Shown: positions 49,491 through 60,052 of the stretch, in pieces
Numbering within the stretch: position 1 is the stretch's first letter
Layout: each line of letters starts with the position of its first letter
Assembly: GCA_033398695.1 (NCBI GenBank)
Contig: JAWKAU010000205.1
Coordinates: forward strand, 164,001 to 228,000
Direction of reading: 5' to 3'
DNA from: Orobanche coerulescens
Taxonomy: Eukaryota > Streptophyta > Magnoliopsida > Lamiales > Orobanchaceae
Length of the DNA stretch: 64,000 nt
Program-made: the position numbers and the translations under genes
The notes under the pieces: generated by a model
Databases searched by the model: none
What the model saw: the letters and a program-made list of their open reading frames with translations, nothing else
What the model was told of the DNA's origin: nothing

Positions 49491-50248
49491 TGTAACATCC
49501 TAATACTAATTATAATTAAATCTTGAAAACATCCATATTTTTTTTACAACTTTAATTATCTTAATTTAAAAATTTACTTTAAATAAAATAATAACGTGCG
49601 GAAGCTATATAATATCACATAAATATCATTTGGAAGAAGAACTATATTTTTTTTCTACAAAAATTGAAAGTCAACTTTAGTGACTAAATAAGTTTAAGGA
49701 ATTAACGAAAACTCCAATTTAAAATGCAACCATAATATTAAGTACAGAATTTATATTACGTCTAATTACGTAAAATTATACCAACATTCATCATTTATAG
49801 AAAATAAGGCAATTTCTAACGTTCGCAAAACATTCAAATTACAATTTGAAAGATTCTTCGTAAATTAAAATATAATTAAAAATATTAAGAGTTCGATAAT
49901 TATATTGATACCATCTTCCACAAGTACCACGCCCGCTTCATTAACCTGAAAACATTTTAAAAATTCGGCGTAAGCTTGAGCTTAGTGAGGATATACATGT
50001 CACATATGAATATATCACGAATAATTGAACACGTAAATATTTCTGTTCTATTTTTACGTGTATTTCTACACGGAGTACTCGGAGCCCGGAGGCGATCTTA
50101 GCCCGAAGGCTAACTGAGCCCGAGGGCTAAATGTTCTGTGTACTGGAAGTACAATTTTTCTGTTCTGTCTGTATGACATGATAAATCACATCATAATTTA
50201 TAATTTATGCCAAATAACATGTAATATACATACGAGATATGTAATTTT
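49491..50248 (-). mobile_element. 5' LTR of the gypsy element (approximate outer limit)
   Basis: The inner end is fixed by the adjacent PBS; the plus strand begins TGTAACATCCTAATAC. The sequence is AT-rich and non-coding. It includes a short repeated motif around 50,090-50,130 (GAGCCCGGAGG, AGCCCGAAGGCTA, GAGCCCGAGGGCTA). The outer limit is uncertain and I place it at the start of the next LTR at 50,249. No matching 3' LTR is in the window. Confidence 0.6.
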
Positions 50249-52262
50249 TGTAACACCCCCAAAACCATATGGGAATATTACACGCCGTAGACCCTCTTTT
50301 CGCGAGGATCTACCAGGCTAAACCTTACAGGACGACCAAATGCTTGCCCTGCCAGGGTTAAACAATGAAATAATACAGACCGTTAAGGTCACTTACACAT
50401 GAATACACGGACCGATGAGGTCACATAACTCAATCAACATAACTAGGGGTCGACACACAATACAGTGGAAGACTGAAATCAACCCTGACAATACAACTTA
50501 ACTCTATCAACTCTCAACTCTTGATTAGTATCGTAGCTCGTCACTTCCTATGCCAATCCTGTGACTGCTCCCCGGAACCTGCATGTACCTGGATTCAAAA
50601 ACAGACATCCACCCCCCAATTACTCGGGGGTTAGTAAAACTCCACTATTTTACTAGTGCATATATCAAATCATACGAAATGTAACGAGCGGATATTAACC
50701 ATGAATCAAATTCAATAACCAAGTACCAAAACATTCCGAGAAGTTTTAATAAGGGAAAAATAAGCTATGAAGCATTTGAAAGTAAGATCATCCTCTTGGG
50801 GATTTTTAGGATCTCAAAACCTTTTAAGACCTCAAGTCCTGATTTGGAAAACCTTTTAGAAAACCTTAGGGTTCCAACCCAAATTCGATTCGCATTTCGG
50901 TAATTTACAATACGAAAACATTTCCAAAATCTCGTGGGGCTTGGCCCAACATTCCTTTCTTGAAAACTTCATTTTCAAAACTTAGATGATCAAAACATAT
51001 TCATGACTCTGTGATCTCCTGCCACGAGTCTCCGTAGGTTCGACAACCCGCACGAAAGGAAACAAAAACATCAATCACCACAACTAGTCCTGACCCCATG
51101 AACCTGTGCCACGTGTCACCGTAGGTTCCGCCGAACCCGCACGGTTGGAATTGACACGTCAACCATAACAACCAGTCCTGACCCCGTGAACCTGTGTCAC
51201 GTGTCACCGTAGGTTCCGTCGAACCCGCACGGTTGGACGTACTGTGTCCTGATCCGATGGACCTGTGCCATGAATCATCGTAGGCCTCGTCAGACCCACA
51301 CGATTGGACCTCAGCACCACACACTAAGTTCTGATCCCATGGACCTATGCCATGAATCCTCGTAGGCCCCGTCGAACCCACACGAGTGAACTTAGCGTTC
51401 CAGCACACAACATTCACATTCACATTACACCAACACGCACACAATCAATCAATCATCTTGTCTATTAAAATTTCACACAACTAGTACTTAGCCCGAAGCC
51501 GACATTACAACCAATACAAGCTTTACACAACCAAACACATATAACCCAATATTATCATCCAAATCCTCTATGAATCAGTGTCACATAACTCACAATCAAT
51601 ACCTATAACACGGTACGCATCCAAGTGTACAATCGACCAATATAGATACATTTCCATGTTTATCACAAATAACCACAATTCATTCCTTTCAACACATAGT
51701 CATATTCACAGGTACAAAATGTATAAGTAAGATACTTGCCTCGATAGTCGGTACCCGAATATTCCTACGAACACGGCACACCCCATAAAAACCCCGAACA
51801 CCTACAATCCTCCGTGAAGTCCAATGGAAACACGATTACTATGAGAATAACAATTGGAAACAAAGGAAAACACGATCACGAATCAAAGGGAACCCTTTGA
51901 GACATTTAATGGGATACTAAATATTCAAGGTTCCTTAGAAAACCAAAAATCCCGATTGGTTTCCAACGAACTCGAAATACGGATATACAATCCATAGAAC
52001 ATGTCCAAAACAATGTTTATACAACAATTAATTGATCAAAAATGGATTGGAATCGGAATTAAAAGGAAAATCCATAAAATCATCAAAAACAAGGGTTCAA
52101 GCCAAAATACCTCGATTCAACGAAGAACACGGATTGGATGATGATACAATCAACTAGGATGCTCCAAAACACCTTGGAATGGAAGAAAATTAGCCCAGGT
52201 AGCGAACCCTAGTCGCCACGTCTCGAAACCGCGGAGGAAGAAGAAGAAATGAAAAAGATGCA
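50249..52262 (-). mobile_element. Chromoviral-type LTR, partial, minus strand
   Basis: It starts TGTAACACCCCC and shares GAATATTACACGCCGT-GACC and AGG-TCAC stretches with the LTR end at 60,069. Both carry the same family of internal subrepeats with the CGTAGG...CCGCACGG signature. No PBS lies beside 50,249, so this is a solo or broken copy. At about 52,262 LTR similarity gives way to the copia LTR, which probably inserted here. A 147-codon frame (51,001-51,444, minus) is only a translation of the subrepeats and is not a gene. Confidence 0.7.
50998..51420. repeat. About five diverged ~80-bp subrepeats inside the LTR
   Basis: Successive units share 'CTGA-CC-ATG-ACCTGTGCCA-G-ATC-TCGTAGG-TC-GAACCC-CACGG-TTGGA'. 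Starts are near 51,000, 51,085, 51,173, 51,246 and 51,328. Similar units occur at 60,846-61,240, and one at the window's right edge in reverse orientation (63,970-64,000). Confidence 0.8.
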
Positions 52263-52294
52263 GATTACTCACTGCTTTTGGGATAACAAATACC

Positions 52295-52424
52295 CTGTAT
52301 CGAAACAGCCAGGATAAATCAATCCCTGTATCGAATAGTATTGATAAGAGGTTTTGACATATATGTCAATTCTCAATACAGTAAGGAAACTGTATCGATA
52401 AGTTAAAGTGTCAACCTGTATCGA
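52295..52424 (+). promoter_or_regulatory. CTGTATCGA repeat cluster in copia U3
   Basis: CTGTATCGA occurs at 52,295, 52,326, 52,390 and 52,416, with a degenerate CTGTCTCGA at about 52,501. The cluster lies 320-450 bp upstream of the TATA box. Repeated short motifs in U3 are typical of plant copia promoters. The regulatory role is inferred. Confidence 0.55.
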
Positions 52425-52745
52425 AGGCCTGTCACAGATCCATCATATAGTGGAACTTTTCAGTACAGCAAAGAAGTCTTATAAAGACTAAGTATGGAAG
52501 CTGTCTCGAAGTGTTAATACGTAATCCTTCCATACATCTCTTAACAGGACAAAGAAGGAATCTTCAGTTCTCACTAGAAGTCAAGTCCCGTTGATAAAGA
52601 AGTATTTAAATACTAAAAGGATAAAGTATTTAAATATTGTCAGTCAACAGATCTTCAAATCCCGCTAAATCCGGATCTTGCTTTTCATCCCGTTGGAACG
52701 GAATCTTTCTCAACGGATTTATCCCAACGGATATATTTCAGAGAC

Positions 52746-52753
52746 TATATATA
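52746..52753 (+). promoter_or_regulatory. Probable TATA box of the copia LTR
   Basis: TATATATA lies within GACTATATATATCTCC. It is about 700 bp before the LTR end, dividing U3 from a long R/U5. Confidence 0.6.
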
Positions 52754-53452
52754 TCTCCAGAGTTTGAAGATTGAAGACTCCGAACTCTTTGAACAATCAA
52801 GCTTACAAAGAAATACTCAGAGCAAAACATATCTCCAAAACTTACTGCAACTCAGATCTAAGAGATATACAGTGCTCAACATCTTGAACAACACTTCATC
52901 AGCTAGAAGCTCATAAAGTCAAAGTTGTTGTTCATACCCTGTTCTATCCTTTGAACAAACCCAGATCAGCCCTATGTGGACTGAGTAATCGTTGCTTCTC
53001 CGGAACTGTGTGTGAAGGAATTGCATCGAAGAAGACGAAGCTTCACAACTGTGTGTGAAGAAGTCAGTCAAGCATTAGCTCAAACCAATCTGTGTGAACG
53101 GTTGAAGCTAAGATCTTTATATCAATCTGTGTGAATGATATATTGATTGTGTGTTGTTATAATTACGTAGTTGTGTACGTAGTAATTAAAATAAACTTTT
53201 TACTCCTGTGTGGAGGACCAGTGGACGTAGAGGGATTTACCTCGAACCACTTTAAATATTGTGTTATTTAACTTCTGCCTTACTTGTTTTAATTACTGTG
53301 ATTATTTAAGTATATACTGCACATCGAGTTGCTGTATCCATAGCAACTTACTGTATTTAAGACTTCCGCTACGCACTCAGATTTATAATCAGTACAGCTT
53401 GTTGTTTAAACTACTTCCCAAGTTGTATCCAGTATACTTAGTGGCCAACAAG

Positions 53453-53463
53453 TGGTATCAGAG
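53453..53463 (+). other. Copia primer-binding site (initiator Met-tRNA)
   Basis: TGGTATCAGAG lies two bases after the LTR end. A second copy of CAACAAGTGGTATCAGAG is present in inverted orientation at 54,180-54,197, at the far end of the inverted gag segment. Confidence 0.9.
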
Positions 53464-54179
53464 AAGAGATCAAAAGTAGATATTTCATTAAGATTGCAAG
53501 ATACACGCATAGCTGTGGTCTTAATGTCCCATCGGGCAGGGAGAGATCTGAAATTTTTTAAATTCTTCTCTTTTTGGGTATAAATTTTGCCCAAAGCTTC
53601 AAGTTCACCAACAATACCAGTTAATCTGAGGTCAAGTTCCTCAAGTGTCTCAGTTGGTTTCATTTCAAAAGATTCAAATTGCTGAGTCAGTTTTGAAATT
53701 TTGTTTTCTTTTGAGAGCTCAGTTCCCTCACAAATCATCTTGAGTTTATCCCAGATTTCCTTGGCTGATTTACAGCTCTTTACCTTCGAGAACGTGCCTT
53801 TGTCAAGAGTGACAAATAACGCGTTCTTAGCCACATTGTCGAGGTTGGCTCGCTTTCTTTCATCTGTGGTCCATTGCTCGCGTTCCTTCTCGAGCATCTC
53901 AGCATGGGCTTGGCCTTCAATCCTTGCGGCCGTGTTTACCTTCATGATCTTGATAGGGCCATCCTGTATAACAAAAATCATCTCTTCGTGCATTGCTGCA
54001 AGATGAGCCTCCATCCTAATTCTCCAATCATCAAATTCGTTAATAGAGAACATAGGCACTTTGTTGATCATAGATGTATCCATGTGAAAATAAAGAAATG
54101 AAAGAGACTGTTTTAAAGAGTAAGTGATTTTGGATCTGATTCGGTTAAAAATACGGCTGATTCTTTTTAGAATCAACCA
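53464..54179 (-). pseudogene. Copia Gag N-terminal part, inverted relative to the rest of the element
   Basis: The minus strand encodes a copia gag. The likely start is the Met at 54,083 (FDDWRIRMEAHLAAMHEEM follows). Later come AKNALFVTLDKGTFSKV, AKEIWDKLKMICEGTELSKE, TQQFESFEMKPTETLEELD and LRSLPARWDIKTTAM-like segments of the UBN2/gag-polypeptide domain. The leader between PBS and start codon is also present in inverted order (54,084-54,179). Coding similarity stops at 53,464, exactly where the PBS sequence is met. Plus-strand gag resumes at about 54,197. The segment is open over its length, so inversion rather than decay disabled it. Confidence 0.9.
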
Positions 54180-54197
54180 CTCTGATACCACTTGTTG
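54180..54197. repeat. Inverted partner of the copia PBS at the inversion breakpoint
   Basis: CTCTGATACCACTTGTTG is the exact reverse complement of 53,446-53,463. The two 18-bp copies bound the inverted gag segment. Confidence 0.95.
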
Positions 54198-54766
54198 AGT
54201 ATGATATTGACAGAAGAGAGAAAGCTGAAGAATCTCCTTCAAAGGTCACAGCACTAGCCGCTGTATCGAATCGTCGACACAGCATGCCCAGCTCATCGAA
54301 GCCTAGTCACAAGAATGCTGACAGTGACGACGACATCCTGTCTCAAGATCAAATGGCGCTTCTCATGCACAAGTTCAAAAAGTTCATCAAGCAGTCTGGA
54401 AAGACTCCCTACAGGCCCAAACCTATCCACAAGGTAAGTACCGAAACTTCATCCGGTGATGCTAACCTATGCTATAATTGCAGGAAACCAGGGCATTATG
54501 CAAATAAATGTCCTCATCCCAAAGTTCAAAGGTTCCCGGAAGCCGAGCAACAAGATAGAGATGAAAGAAGACGTGCTTGGAAAAACAAGCTCAAGGCCCT
54601 GATTGGAGAATCAGAAGCCTCCCCCACACCATCTAAATCAGAAGAATGTCTTCAGGTGGTCACTGAAAGTGATTCATCTGACGATGAGTTCGATAATAAA
54701 GCATATATGTGCTTTATGGCCAAGGACATTCCGGAAGGTGAAGATATCGATGATGAGGTAAGCTAA
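54198..54766 (+). pseudogene. Copia Gag nucleocapsid region with zinc knuckle
   Basis: The plus-strand frame is open from about 54,197. From the Met at 54,284 it encodes 160 codons: an acidic DSDDDILSQDQMALLMHKFK segment, a basic stretch, a CX2CX4HX4C zinc knuckle (C63, C66, H71, C76) and an acidic C-terminal region, ending in a stop at 54,764. The Met at 54,284 is internal; the frame joins the inverted segment seamlessly at 54,197, as expected if gag was once continuous. The knuckle binds RNA in copia nucleocapsids. Confidence 0.9.
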
Positions 54767-55099
54767 ACCTCAGCTATTCCATCAAATGCATCTCATACTT
54801 TTGAAAACATGATGAATGAGTTTAAAAACATTCAAAAGGCCCATGAGACATTGAAAAATGAGAATATACAGCTCCAACTGTCTAACCTAGAGCTGAAAGA
54901 TGAAAATGACTTGCTGAAAATAAATTATTAAAATATGTCTCTTGATTGTGAAACCAGCAAAGTCGATTTTGAAAAACTCATGGAGAGCAATCATCAACTT
55001 GCTCATGAACTAAGTGAGGTTAAAACTCACAATGAGAGCAAGACAAATGATTTGGTTCTACTTCAAGCCAAAATCAAAACTCTCGAAATACGAGATTGA
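54767..55099 (+). pseudogene. Coiled-coil linker of copia Gag-Pol, with stops
   Basis: Same frame as the nucleocapsid region but with stops at about 54,764, 54,929 and 55,097. Between them lie heptad-rich, Asn/Lys/Glu-rich segments such as KAHETLKNENIQLQLSNLEL and FEKLMESNHQLAHELSEV. Long coiled coils after the zinc knuckle are known in Sirevirus-type and related copia elements. Confidence 0.75.
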
Positions 55100-55860
55100 A
55101 CTTGAGACCATTCTGAAATCGTTCGAGAAATCGTCCAAACGAATGGAAAAATTGAGCAACCGGGCAACATGCTCATGATAAAAGTGGCCTAGGATACAGC
55201 TCATGTTCAAACAAATGGAAAACTAGTACAGTGTTTGTCAAGAGTGTGGAACACATTCCTGTGTCGAAAGAAACTTCGAGTCCCGTGAAGGAACCTGTTG
55301 CACAGCGAACAGCAAAGGCTGCCATTCCGCCACCGCAATCCTATTCCAGAGGCAATGGAATCACCGGCCATTCGGACTGAATGGCGCACTCAATGATTGC
55401 TCCTCGAGCACATCACAGCGCCAACAACTGCTCGAAGGAAGGCTGTATCCAAATACCAAAGGCCCGCATGGCAGTACTATCAGTACAGCACGCCGAGTTA
55501 TTGGATACAGGAGCCCCGTTATTCCTCGAGACAGCATGTGTCCTCTCAGTATCAACAATAGCGTTGGGAATCCAACTGGAGACCCAGAAGGCAAGCTGTT
55601 AGGCCAAAGAAAATGGCTCCACCTCCAAGACGGCACTCGTACTGGATTAATAATAATAACCCTGAATTTTACATGCATAATAATTATCATGGTTATAGAA
55701 ACTACGGATATGCCCCACGTAGATATCGCAACACTGTACCGAATGTGACCTACAGTAAACCAATTGCTATCAGGAAAACTTGGGTACCTAGAGGAATTAA
55801 CAATCATGGACCCAAAAATCAAAGGGGACCTAAATCTACTTAAACTCTTTGCATACAGGA
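55100..55860 (+). pseudogene. Broken copia gag-protease linker
   Basis: Short frames succeed one another. One at about 55,190-55,380 reads LGYSS then KSVEHIPVSKETSSPVKEPV. Another at about 55,460-55,840 reads QYYQYSTPSYWIQEP and later HNNYHGYRNYGYAPRRYRNT. Stops and shifts at about 55,378, 55,430 and 55,560 separate them. The Tyr/Asn/Arg-rich composition is normal just upstream of copia protease. No catalytic motif is in this stretch. Confidence 0.65.
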
Positions 55861-55865
55861 CATCC

Positions 55866-56113
55866 TAGAGGAGGACACCTGGTACTTTGATAGTGGATGC
55901 TCTCGGCACATGACCGGAGATAGAAGCAAGCTATCAGATTTCGTAGAAGGTCGCGGTCCAAAAGTTCGTTTCGGTGATAAATCTAAAGGAAGAACAAGAG
56001 GGAAAGGAAACCTACATGTCGGAAAATTCAAAGTCACCGATGTTGCATATGTTGAAGGCTTGCGGACAATCTACTTAGCATTAGCCGATTACGTGATAAA
56101 CAGTTCTCGGTGA
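55866..56113 (+). pseudogene. Copia aspartic protease
   Basis: The frame contains TWYFDSGCSRHMTGD, the DSG active-site signature of copia proteases, around 55,876-55,920. It continues with VRFGDKSKGRTRGKGNLHV and VAYVEGLR (about 55,955-56,065), where the family has GDG..KGKG and VLYVEGLKHNLLS. The frame is lost after about 56,070, and a stop at 56,111 precedes the integrase frame. It would mature Gag-Pol in an intact element. Confidence 0.85.
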
Positions 56114-56985
56114 AATTCTATATAGATCGTTTGTAGAGTTAAGAACATCCAGATCAAAGAAGTTGTGCTTACGAAGCGGATCGTGTAACATGTATATTCT
56201 TGTTGAAGCCTATGAGCTCCTCAATTCCATGCTTTGTTGCCAAAGGCACTGCAGATCTTAGCTGGTTATGGCACAAGAGAATGTCTCACGTCAACTTCAA
56301 GACGATCAAAAAGCTCTCAAGACAGGGAATGGTAAGAGGATTGCCAAACGTGTCATTCAAAAAGGACAGTGTCTGCGGACCGTGTCAGAAAGGCAAGCAA
56401 ATCAAGTCAACCCTGAAGAGCAAATCCTACCTTTCAACCCAAAGAGTGTTGGAAATGCTACACATGGATCTCTACGGTCCTGTAGACCCAGTAAGTTTGG
56501 GAGGTAAGAAATACTGTCTTGTTGTTGTAGATGATTACTCCAGGTATGCTTGGACAATTTTCCTAAGCAAGAAGAAGGAAACAGCATCAAAGCTGCCCGA
56601 GCTCCTGAGAAAGCTGCAAAACAAAAAGGCATTGAGTATCGTGTCCATTCGTTCCGACAGAGGTACAAAATTTACTAACCGCTTTATAGAGCAATACTGT
56701 TCGGAAAACGGGATACAACACGAATACTTAGCTGCCCGAACACCTCAACAAAATGGTGTTGTCGAGCGAAAGAATAGGACGTTGAAAGAAGCAACAAGGA
56801 CAATGATCGCCTCAAGCAAGTTGCCACAGCGTTTCTGGGGTGAAGCAACCAATACAGCATGCTACACTCAAAACCGCTGTGTCGTCAACAAGCACCATAA
56901 CAAAACAGCATACGAGGTATGGAACAACAAAACTCCGTTAGTTTCATATTTTCACATTTTGGATGCAGTGTTATGTGTTGAATAA
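56114..56985 (+). pseudogene. Copia GAG-pre-integrase and integrase core
   Basis: The frame at 56,200-56,985 (261 codons) has a zinc-binding N-terminus, H25, H30, C59 and C62 (WHKRMSH ... CGPCQKGK). It has the catalytic triad D90 (LHMDLYGP), D153 (RSDRGTKF) and E189 (QNGVVERKN), so all active-site residues are present. The segment 56,114-56,199 between protease and this frame is degenerate. Near 56,965 the frame breaks, and its continuation is in the frame at 56,963-57,595. Confidence 0.92.
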
Positions 56986-57595
56986 TGGGAAGGATCAACT
57001 TAGAACCTTTGATGAGAAATCAGATGAAGGAATATTTGTAGGATACTCCTCCGTCAGCAAAGCATACAGGATCTTTAATAAAAGGAAGCTGACGATCGAG
57101 GAATCAGTTCATGTAATGTTCGACGAACCTCACCATGACCCTACAGGAGTAGATGATATTACTCAGAACATCCAACATCTCTCTATCTTAGATCCTCCAA
57201 CTCCCATAGAACCTGTTGTTGACCTAGAAATCAACCCCGCAGCTGTAAGAATCGACGTAGATGAAGCCAACGCTATACAAGCTGAAGTTGTATCTACAGA
57301 AACTCTCGATACAGTACGGGACCCTGAATTAGAACCCGACCGAAGATGGTTGAGAGATAACCCGCAAGAGCTGATCATTGGAAACATAGATGCTGGTGTT
57401 TCTACCCGTAGGAGAATACAGAGTACACAAGGAAATGTACTTTGTGCACAAGAAGAACTAGATACTGAGATATCACCGTTTCCTGAATGGAAATCTCAAT
57501 CCGAGCTTAGAAGACTCAACATGTGCACTATTGCTTTATTCTTAGCCCAGTCCGAACCTGTTTCGACCACGCTCTTAATAATTCTCATTGGATAA
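56963..57595 (+). pseudogene. Copia integrase C-terminal region and IN-RT linker
   Basis: YVLNNGKDQLRTFDEKSDEG and IFVGYSSVSKAYRIFNKRKL are the copia integrase C-terminal signature (GKFD-KSDEGIFLGYS-SKAYRVYN). An acidic, low-complexity linker follows (residues ~60-180). It overlaps the preceding frame by one shift at about 56,965 and leads into the RT frame through another shift near 57,530. Confidence 0.88.
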
Positions 57596-57996
57596 CATCT
57601 ATAGAAGAAGAGCTTAACGGTTTAGAAAGAAACAATGTATGGTATCTTGTACCCAGGCCTACACATCAATCGGTTATGGGAACCAAATGGGTGTTTCGAA
57701 ACAAAAAGGATCGAAATGGACTTATTATAAGGAACAAATCAAGGCTAGTCGCACAAGGCTATAGCCAGGAAGAAGGTATAGACTATGATGAAACCTTTGC
57801 TCCTGTAGCCAGACTAGAAGCCATTAGGATATTCTTAGCCTTTGCTGCCCATAAGAGCTTCATTGTATACCAAATGGATGTCAAGAGTGCATTCCTAAAT
57901 GGAGACCTTGCCGAAGAAGTTTATGTTGAACAACCACCAGGGTTTGCCAACACAGACGGCATCGACCTAGTATACAGGCTGAGGAAAGCACTGTAG
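57523..57996 (+). pseudogene. Copia reverse transcriptase, N-terminal part (RVT_2)
   Basis: The frame covers [20 protein letters not shown] (about 23-42), [14 protein letters not shown] (53-66), [20 protein letters not shown] (74-93) and [15 protein letters not shown] (115-129), with the first catalytic aspartate at D119. A stop at 57,994 occurs inside the conserved LRKAL-GLKQAPRA segment, and coding continues after it. Confidence 0.92.
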
Positions 57997-58331
57997 GGAC
58001 TTAAGCAAGCCCCTAGAGCACAGTATGAGACCACTGTCCCAAAGATCTAACCGACAATGGATTTGAGAAAGGTGCTGTGGACAAGACCTTGTTCAAAATA
58101 CAGGAAGGTGATGACCTTCTAATGGTGCAAATTTATGTAGATGATATAATTTTTGGTTCAACTAACCTTGCTTTGTGTCAAAGGTTCTCTCATCTCATGC
58201 AAAGTAAATTTGAAATGAGTATGATGGGGGAACTTAGTTATTTCCTAGGTTTGCAGGTAAAGCAGTTGCCTACAGGTATTTTTATCAACCAGGAAAATAC
58301 AGCAAGGAGCTTCTCAACAAATTTGGAATGA
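57997..58331 (+). pseudogene. Copia reverse transcriptase, C-terminal part with YVDD
   Basis: After GLKQAPRAQYET (57,997-58,030) the frame is disturbed by a small deletion and shift around 58,030-58,070. The open frame from 58,077 contains IYVDDIIFGSTN, with YVDD at residues 20-23, then KFEMSMMGELSYFLGLQVKQ. The catalytic aspartates are therefore present although the gene is broken. The final GKYSKELLNKFGM-type segment is shifted near 58,300. Confidence 0.9.
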
Positions 58332-58862
58332 ACACTTCCAAATCATTTCCAACCCCCATGAGCACTTCCGTGCAAATTAGTGCTGATGAAGCCGGAAAGC
58401 CGGTTGACCAATCACTCTACAAGAAGCTTATTGGTTCGCTCCTGTACCTAACAGCTAGCAGACCCGATATCCAGTTTGTTGTTGGAGTGTGTGCGAGATA
58501 TCAAGTAGCACCCAAGGAATCACACTTCAATACAGCTAAACGAATCCTGAAGTACATTAAAGGAACAGTCGATGTAGGACTGTGGTATCCTAAAGAAGGC
58601 GGATTCAATTTAGTTGGATACAGCGACTCGGATCTCGGAGGCTGCAAGCTAGATAGGAAGAGTACAAGTGTAACTTGTCACTTTCTTGGACCTAGACTCG
58701 TTTCTTGGTTTAGTAAGAAGCAATTGGCTAACTCACTTTCCACTGCTGAATCAGAATACTATGCTGCTGGTAGTTGTTGTATGCAGATCCTTTGGATGCA
58801 GCAGCAGTTGTCAGATTATGGAATTGAAGCCAAAGAGACGCCAATCATGTGTGATAGCACGA
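58328..58862 (+). pseudogene. Copia RNase H, 3' truncated
   Basis: The frame covers KPVDQSLYKKLIGSLLYLTA (about 24-43) and SRPDIQFVVGVCARYQVAPK. RNase H acidic residues are visible as D100 (YSDSD), E141 (TAESEYYAA) and D176 (MCDST). After CDST the sequence becomes unrelated (GTAATCACATGTTAGC...), where the family continues to a QHSRTKHI-type end. The frame stays open to 58,897 only by chance. This marks the 3' break of the element. Confidence 0.9.
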
Positions 58863-60052
58863 TAAAAGTATCAACACAAAAGGTAATCACATGTTAGCAC
58901 TCAACATCATCACAATCAACAACACATAGGGTAATCACGTGTTACCACAATCATCATCACAATCAACAGCACACAGGACATCACACGGTCATGCAATCTT
59001 GGCATCGACACCCAGAGGTTCCACCGAACCATCATCTGGTAGATAATACATATAACAGATATTTCCACATATCCACAATCACATCCAAGTCATACAACAC
59101 AATGCATCTTAACATGCGCTAAGCATACTATTTAGCATGCGTTATGCGCTACTGACACAATTCAGAAGAAAAATTTCTCCTCCATCCTTTTTGAAATTAA
59201 AAATCATGTTTGAATCATAAATACAAAAAATTTTAGGGTGTGAAGGTTTTGAAATCTTTTACTCGATCATTTGAAAATAGAACTAATACACGAAAATCAT
59301 TTCCTTAAAATCTTTTCAAACACGACAAAATGCCGTCAACGGTAATATTTTACCAAGCATCTGAAATACCTCAAAACACTTCCTTCAAAAATGTTGTCAT
59401 AGAGTTCCATTAAAAGATAAGGTTAGTTCGTTGAAATTCAAAAATTTCCAAAATCAACATCAACTCACTGTTTGACTGTATCGTCAAAATCGTTTCAAAA
59501 TTTATTTTTCCACCAGCGTACTCAAGCCATGGTATTTTCAAGAAAAATCACATTCAAACATACACGCAGTGGATACGATTACAACAACTATCTAGAATTA
59601 ACCAATCTTAAAATGTATGCCCACTCGGCATCCGGACTCACAAATTCCGCAAATAACTCATAAATACCAAGTTCAAACACATGTCAAACCATCCATCCAA
59701 GTTTAACAATATAACTAGCGTACATCGTTTTCGAACACATATCGAACCATCAATACTTCCCCTGCATCACTGATCAGTACACACGTAATGCATCACAAGC
59801 ACCAAATACAACTTCATTACACAACAAACTTGTGACAAAATCAGTAGACACAAAATATAACAGAGGAGACTTACATCACAGATCGCACGAAGATGACAGT
59901 CGCCCACGATACTAATCTTCTCTCGTCATCCGACAACTCAAGTGACGGAACAAAACACAACTCAACTCAACTCAACTTGTCAATCGACACCTCGAATGAC
60001 AACACAACTCATCACTCGACTTGACCCGACAACCTAGGTTTCCACAACCTAA
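58863..60052 (-). mobile_element. Degenerate LTR-like and leader sequence, minus strand
   Basis: No coding signal seen. A ~47-bp tandem duplication begins at about 58,881. The stretch 59,820-59,900 (reverse complement with GTAAGTCTCCTCTGTTAT) resembles 63,570-63,600 in the LTR at the window's right edge. CCGAACCATCATCTGG near 59,030 resembles the LTR subrepeats. The part next to the PBS (about 59,930-60,052) should be the leader of the element whose LTR ends at 60,069. Likely a rearranged LTR fragment. Confidence 0.5.
58881..58977. repeat. Tandem duplication, two ~47-bp units
   Basis: GGTAATCACATGTTAGCAC followed by CATCATCACAATCAACAACA is repeated once as GGTAATCACGTGTTACCAC followed by CATCATCACAATCAACAGCA. 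Confidence 0.75.

Larger units (their letters stand above)
46432..50248 (-). mobile_element. Degenerate Ty3/gypsy retrotransposon (5' part), minus strand
   Basis: Reading leftward from ~50.2 kb: LTR, PBS, a small extra ORF, gag, protease, RT, then the start of RNase H, cut off at 46,432. Gag has two zinc knuckles, protease has DTGATHSF, RT has FIDDILVYS. There are in-frame stops, frameshifts and an internal RT deletion, so it cannot encode its own proteins. Integrase and the 3' LTR are absent. Protein wording is closest to plant chromoviruses of the Tekay/Del type, but without integrase or chromodomain in this copy that placement is an inference. Confidence 0.85.
52263..53450 (+). mobile_element. 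5' LTR of the copia element
   Basis: The inner end GTGGCCAACA (53,441-53,450) lies two bases before the PBS. A matching TGTTGGCCAC start is not visible, so the outer end is probably eroded; I set it where similarity to the neighbouring chromoviral LTR stops. Contents: repeated CTGTATCGA motifs (52,295-52,424), a TATATATA box at 52,746, and a downstream region with several CTGTGTGTGAA-like repeats (about 53,007-53,132). Confidence 0.7.
52263..58862 (+). mobile_element. Ty1/copia retrotransposon with inverted gag segment, 3' truncated
   Basis: Order on the plus strand: 5' LTR, PBS, [gag inverted], gag nucleocapsid, coiled-coil region, protease, GAG-pre-integrase/integrase, RT, RNase H. Protease before integrase before RT is diagnostic of copia. 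The long coiled-coil gag-pol linker and ~1.2-kb LTR suggest the Sirevirus side of plant copia; this is an inference. The frame is broken by several stops and shifts. The 3' end is lost inside RNase H at about 58,862, with no PPT, envelope-like gene or 3' LTR. Confidence 0.9.

Noticed and set aside
51001..51444. 147-codon minus-strand protein with Gly/Ser/Trp repeats
   Set aside because: It is a translation of the LTR subrepeats; the equivalent region at 60,846-61,240 does not keep the frame.
54284..54766. Independent zinc-knuckle host gene
   Set aside because: It continues in frame from gag at 54,197 and is followed by copia protease and integrase; it is the nucleocapsid region.
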